A DNA stretch of 7,709 nucleotides from positions 1 to 7,709 of the forward strand of contig JALHJD010000134.1 in NCBI GenBank assembly GCA_022837185.1, written 5' to 3'. The notes beneath the pieces were generated by a model. The model ran no database searches. It saw nothing but the letters and a program-made list of their open reading frames with translations, and was not told the origin of the DNA. This DNA is from Desulfobacteraceae bacterium. Its GTDB lineage: Bacteria; Desulfobacterota; Desulfobulbia; Desulfobulbales; Desulfobulbaceae. Shown one piece after another: positions 5,744 to 7,709 of this stretch (the first letter of the stretch is position 1; each line of letters opens with the position of its first letter). The position numbers and the translations under genes were made by a program.

Positions 5744-6706
5744 ATGCAGATATCCAGGGAAAAGAAGCTGGAAATGCTCCGGGCGCTGCTGCTGTCCCGC
5801 AGGTTCGAGGAAGCGCTGACGGAACTGTGCAAAATCGAGGGCAAGATCCACGGCATGATGATCCTGTGCACAGGACAGGAGGCGGTGGGCGCGGGAGTGT
5901 GCGCCGCCCTGCAGCCGGAGGACGTGATCTTCACCAATCACCGCAGCCACGCACACCTGCTGGCCAAGGGGGCGGACCCGAAAGCGCTGATGGCGGAAAT
6001 CTTCGGCAAGCGGACCGGCTGCAATAAAGGCAAAAGCGGCACGCTGCATCTGGCGGTGCCTGAGATCAACGCCCCGTGCACGACGACCGTGGTCGGAGGG
6101 GGGCCGCCCATTGCCGTGGGCAGGGCCTTTGCCCAGCAGTACCGGGGGGAGAAATGCGTCACCGTCTGTTTTATCGGGGACGGCGCGGCCAACGAGGGCT
6201 CCTTTCACGAGGCCTTGAATCTTGCAAGCGTCTGGGAACTGCCGGTGATCTTTGTGTGCGAAAACAATCTGTACGCCGGGGCCCAGAGCTATGAACAGCA
6301 TACCAGGGCGGAGAACATCGCCGACCGGGCGGCCGGCTACGCCATGCCGGGGGTGGTGGTGGACGGCAATGACGCCCTGGCGGTGTACATGTCGGCAGTG
6401 GACGCCAGGGAGCGCGCCCTGGCCGGCAAGGGGCCGACGCTCATTGAATACAAGACCTATCGCTGGCGGGGCCATGGCGAAAGCGACCTGCAGCTCTACC
6501 AGCCCAGGGAAGAGATCGAGCGATGGCAGGCCATGTGTCCCATCCCGAAACTGCGCGGCGATATGCTCGCCGAGGGGCTCATCAGCGCGGACGAACTGCA
6601 GGCAATGGAGAGCGAAATCGGTGAGACGGTTCGGGAGGCCATCCGCTTTGCGGAAGAGAGCCCCTATCCCGAGCCCCATGAGGCCCTGGAGGATGTTTTT
6701 GCCTGA
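5744..6706 (+). CDS. thiamine-diphosphate 2-oxoacid/acetoin dehydrogenase E1, alpha subunit
   Basis: A complete 320-aa cytoplasmic protein, normal length for the alpha subunit of a heterotetrameric E1 (PdhA, AcoA or BkdA type). With the beta subunit it decarboxylates a 2-oxoacid, or cleaves acetoin, on thiamine diphosphate and transfers the acyl group to lipoyl-E2. Visible motifs are TGQEAVGAG (43-51), TNHRSHAH (64-71, with conserved His), GKSGTLHL (96-103), and the thiamine-diphosphate/Mg2+ signature GDGAANEGSFHEALN (145-159) ending in ENN (173-175). Near the C-terminus YRWRGHGESD (239-248) matches the YRxRGHSxSD phosphorylation-loop segment of the family. The start has an ideal AAGGAGG 7 nt upstream. 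The beta gene follows after 39 nt. Motifs alone do not separate pyruvate from acetoin dehydrogenase. The compact length is compatible with the acetoin (AcoA) type, but the substrate is unresolved. Confidence 0.93.
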   Translation: MQISREKKLEMLRALLLSRRFEEALTELCKIEGKIHGMMILCTGQEAVGAGVCAALQPEDVIFTNHRSHAHLLAKGADPKALMAEIFGKRTGCNKGKSGTLHLAVPEINAPCTTTVVGGGPPIAVGRAFAQQYRGEKCVTVCFIGDGAANEGSFHEALNLASVWELPVIFVCENNLYAGAQSYEQHTRAENIADRAAGYAMPGVVVDGNDALAVYMSAVDARERALAGKGPTLIEYKTYRWRGHGESDLQLYQPREEIERWQAMCPIPKLRGDMLAEGLISADELQAMESEIGETVREAIRFAEESPYPEPHEALEDVFA

Positions 6707-6745
6707 AGGCGGAGGAAAAGATTTGCGAATGAAAGGAGCAGGACC

Positions 6746-7709
6746 ATGCAGCATTTAGGGATGGGGCAGGCATTGAACCAGGCCCTGCGGGAAGAGATGA
6801 CCCGGGACCCCGATGTCTTTCTTGCCGGCGAAGGCGTCGGTGTGAGTATTCATGACAGTCCGATGCTCCCCACCTCCGGGCTTCTGGAGGCGTTCGGCCC
6901 GGGCCGGGTCAGGGACACGCCGGTTTCGGAGGCTGCCATCGCCGGTCTGGCGGTGGGGGCGGCCGAGGCCGGTCTCAAGCCGGTGATCGAGATCATGTTC
7001 AACCCCTTTTTCACCCTCGCCTCGGACATGATTGTCAATCATGCCGCCAAGTTGCGCTACCTGTCCGGCGGCAAGTCCTCTTTTCCCCTGGTGGTGCGGA
7101 TGAAGTCCGGCGCCGGTTTCGGCGCCGGGTGCCAGCACTCCCACAACCTGGAGGCCTGGGTTGCCCACTGCCCGGGCCTGAAGGTGGTCATGCCCTCCAC
7201 CCCGGCCGATGCCAAGGGACTTCTCAAGTCTGCCGTCCGGGATCCCAACCCGGTGATTTTCATCGAAGACATGAAGCTGTATTTCGCGCCGGGACCGGTG
7301 CCGGAGGAGGAGTACCTGATCCCCATCGGCAGGGCCGATGTCAAGCGGGCAGGCGGCGATGTCACCGTTGTGACCTGGTCCAAGATGCTGCAGGTGGCCG
7401 AAAAGGCGGCCGAGCAACTGGCCGGGGAGGGCATTGAACTGGAAATCGTCGATCTGCGGACCCTGTCGCCGCTGGACAAGGAGACCATCCTGGCCTCGGT
7501 GCGCAAGACCGGCCGTCTGGTCGTGCTGCATGAGGCCACGCGCACCGGGGGTTTTGGAGGAGAGGTGGCGGCGGTGGTGATGGAAGAGGCCTTTGCCGCC
7601 CTGAAAGCCCCGCTGCGGCGCGTGACCGGCCCGGATATCCCGGTGCCGGCCAGCCCGCCCCTGGAGCGCTTTTATATCCCCGACGAGGAGAAGCTGGTGG
7701 CGGCGGTCA
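6746..7709 (+). CDS. thiamine-diphosphate 2-oxoacid/acetoin dehydrogenase E1, beta subunit (3' end cut)
   Basis: It opens at an ATG preceded by AAAGGAG and runs without a stop for 321 codons to the window edge. The family is usually about 324-330 aa, so only a few codons are missing. Recognisable beta-subunit segments are FLAGEGVG (25-32), RVRDTPVSEAAIAGLAVGAA (54-73) with the Glu that activates the thiamine ring in VSEAAIAG, QHSHNLEAWVAHCPGLKVVM (130-149), VVMPSTPADAKGLL, then the C-terminal transketolase-like domain with VDLRTLSPLD and HEATRTGGFGGEVA. The last visible part, TGPDIPVPASPPLERFYIPD, matches the normal end of the family. It forms the E1 heterotetramer with the alpha subunit encoded just upstream. 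An E2 gene is expected downstream but lies outside the window. Confidence 0.93.
   Translation, partial: MQHLGMGQALNQALREEMTRDPDVFLAGEGVGVSIHDSPMLPTSGLLEAFGPGRVRDTPVSEAAIAGLAVGAAEAGLKPVIEIMFNPFFTLASDMIVNHAAKLRYLSGGKSSFPLVVRMKSGAGFGAGCQHSHNLEAWVAHCPGLKVVMPSTPADAKGLLKSAVRDPNPVIFIEDMKLYFAPGPVPEEEYLIPIGRADVKRAGGDVTVVTWSKMLQVAEKAAEQLAGEGIELEIVDLRTLSPLDKETILASVRKTGRLVVLHEATRTGGFGGEVAAVVMEEAFAALKAPLRRVTGPDIPVPASPPLERFYIPDEEKLVAAV

Noticed and set aside
5636..6754. Minus-strand open frame of 372 codons
   Set aside because: It is antisense to E1 alpha, whose motifs are unambiguous. No ribosome binding site or family signature was seen.
6755..7531. Minus-strand open frame of 258 codons
   Set aside because: It is a shadow of the E1 beta gene and has a low-complexity His/Gly/Arg-rich product.

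Overview
The window looks like a GC-rich chromosomal segment (roughly 60% G+C by eye) of an anaerobic, respiratory bacterium. The best guess is a Desulfobacterota-type (deltaproteobacterial) sulfur or sulfate reducer. That guess rests on gene content: periplasmic multihaem cytochromes c, a DUF169 protein, a MerA-like flavin disulfide reductase and strong AAGGAG-type ribosome binding sites. No rRNA, tRNA, CRISPR array or transposase gene was found.

Layout, left to right. (1) Positions 1-405, minus strand: the frameshifted 5' remnant of a bacterial GH63/MGH1-like 'glucosidase' gene. Its ATG overlaps the stop of the next gene upstream. (2) 402-1886, minus: a complete FAD/NAD(P)-dependent disulfide reductase, closer to the mercuric-reductase-like branch than to true lipoamide dehydrogenase. 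(3) 1887-2319: a divergent intergenic region with a promoter-like element. (4) 2320-3141, plus: a DUF169 (COG2043) protein of unknown function. (5) 3142-3305: a convergent gap with a perfect 15-bp palindrome. (6) 3306-5309, minus: a two-gene operon for a NapC/NrfH-type membrane tetrahaem quinol dehydrogenase followed by a secreted octahaem hydroxylamine-oxidoreductase-family protein. (7) 5310-5743: a second divergent intergenic region with promoters in both directions. (8) 5744 to the right edge, plus: E1 alpha and E1 beta of a thiamine-diphosphate 2-oxoacid (pyruvate or acetoin type) dehydrogenase. The beta gene is cut by the window end only a few codons short of its expected length.

Functionally, the cytochrome pair makes a plausible respiratory or detoxifying module. 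The NapC/NrfH-like protein takes electrons from menaquinol and hands them to the periplasmic octahaem enzyme, which then probably reduces nitrite, hydroxylamine or a related N-oxide. The E1 genes feed 2-oxoacid or acetoin carbon into acyl-CoA through an E2 presumably encoded beyond the right edge. The MerA-like reductase should not be assumed to be the E3 of that complex, because a key catalytic residue differs.

The most unexpected observation is a conserved element of about 50 bp (41 of 51 aligned columns identical). It lies upstream of both the DUF169 gene and the E1 operon and contains a -35/-10-like pair. It suggests that the uncharacterised DUF169 protein and the 2-oxoacid dehydrogenase are co-regulated.
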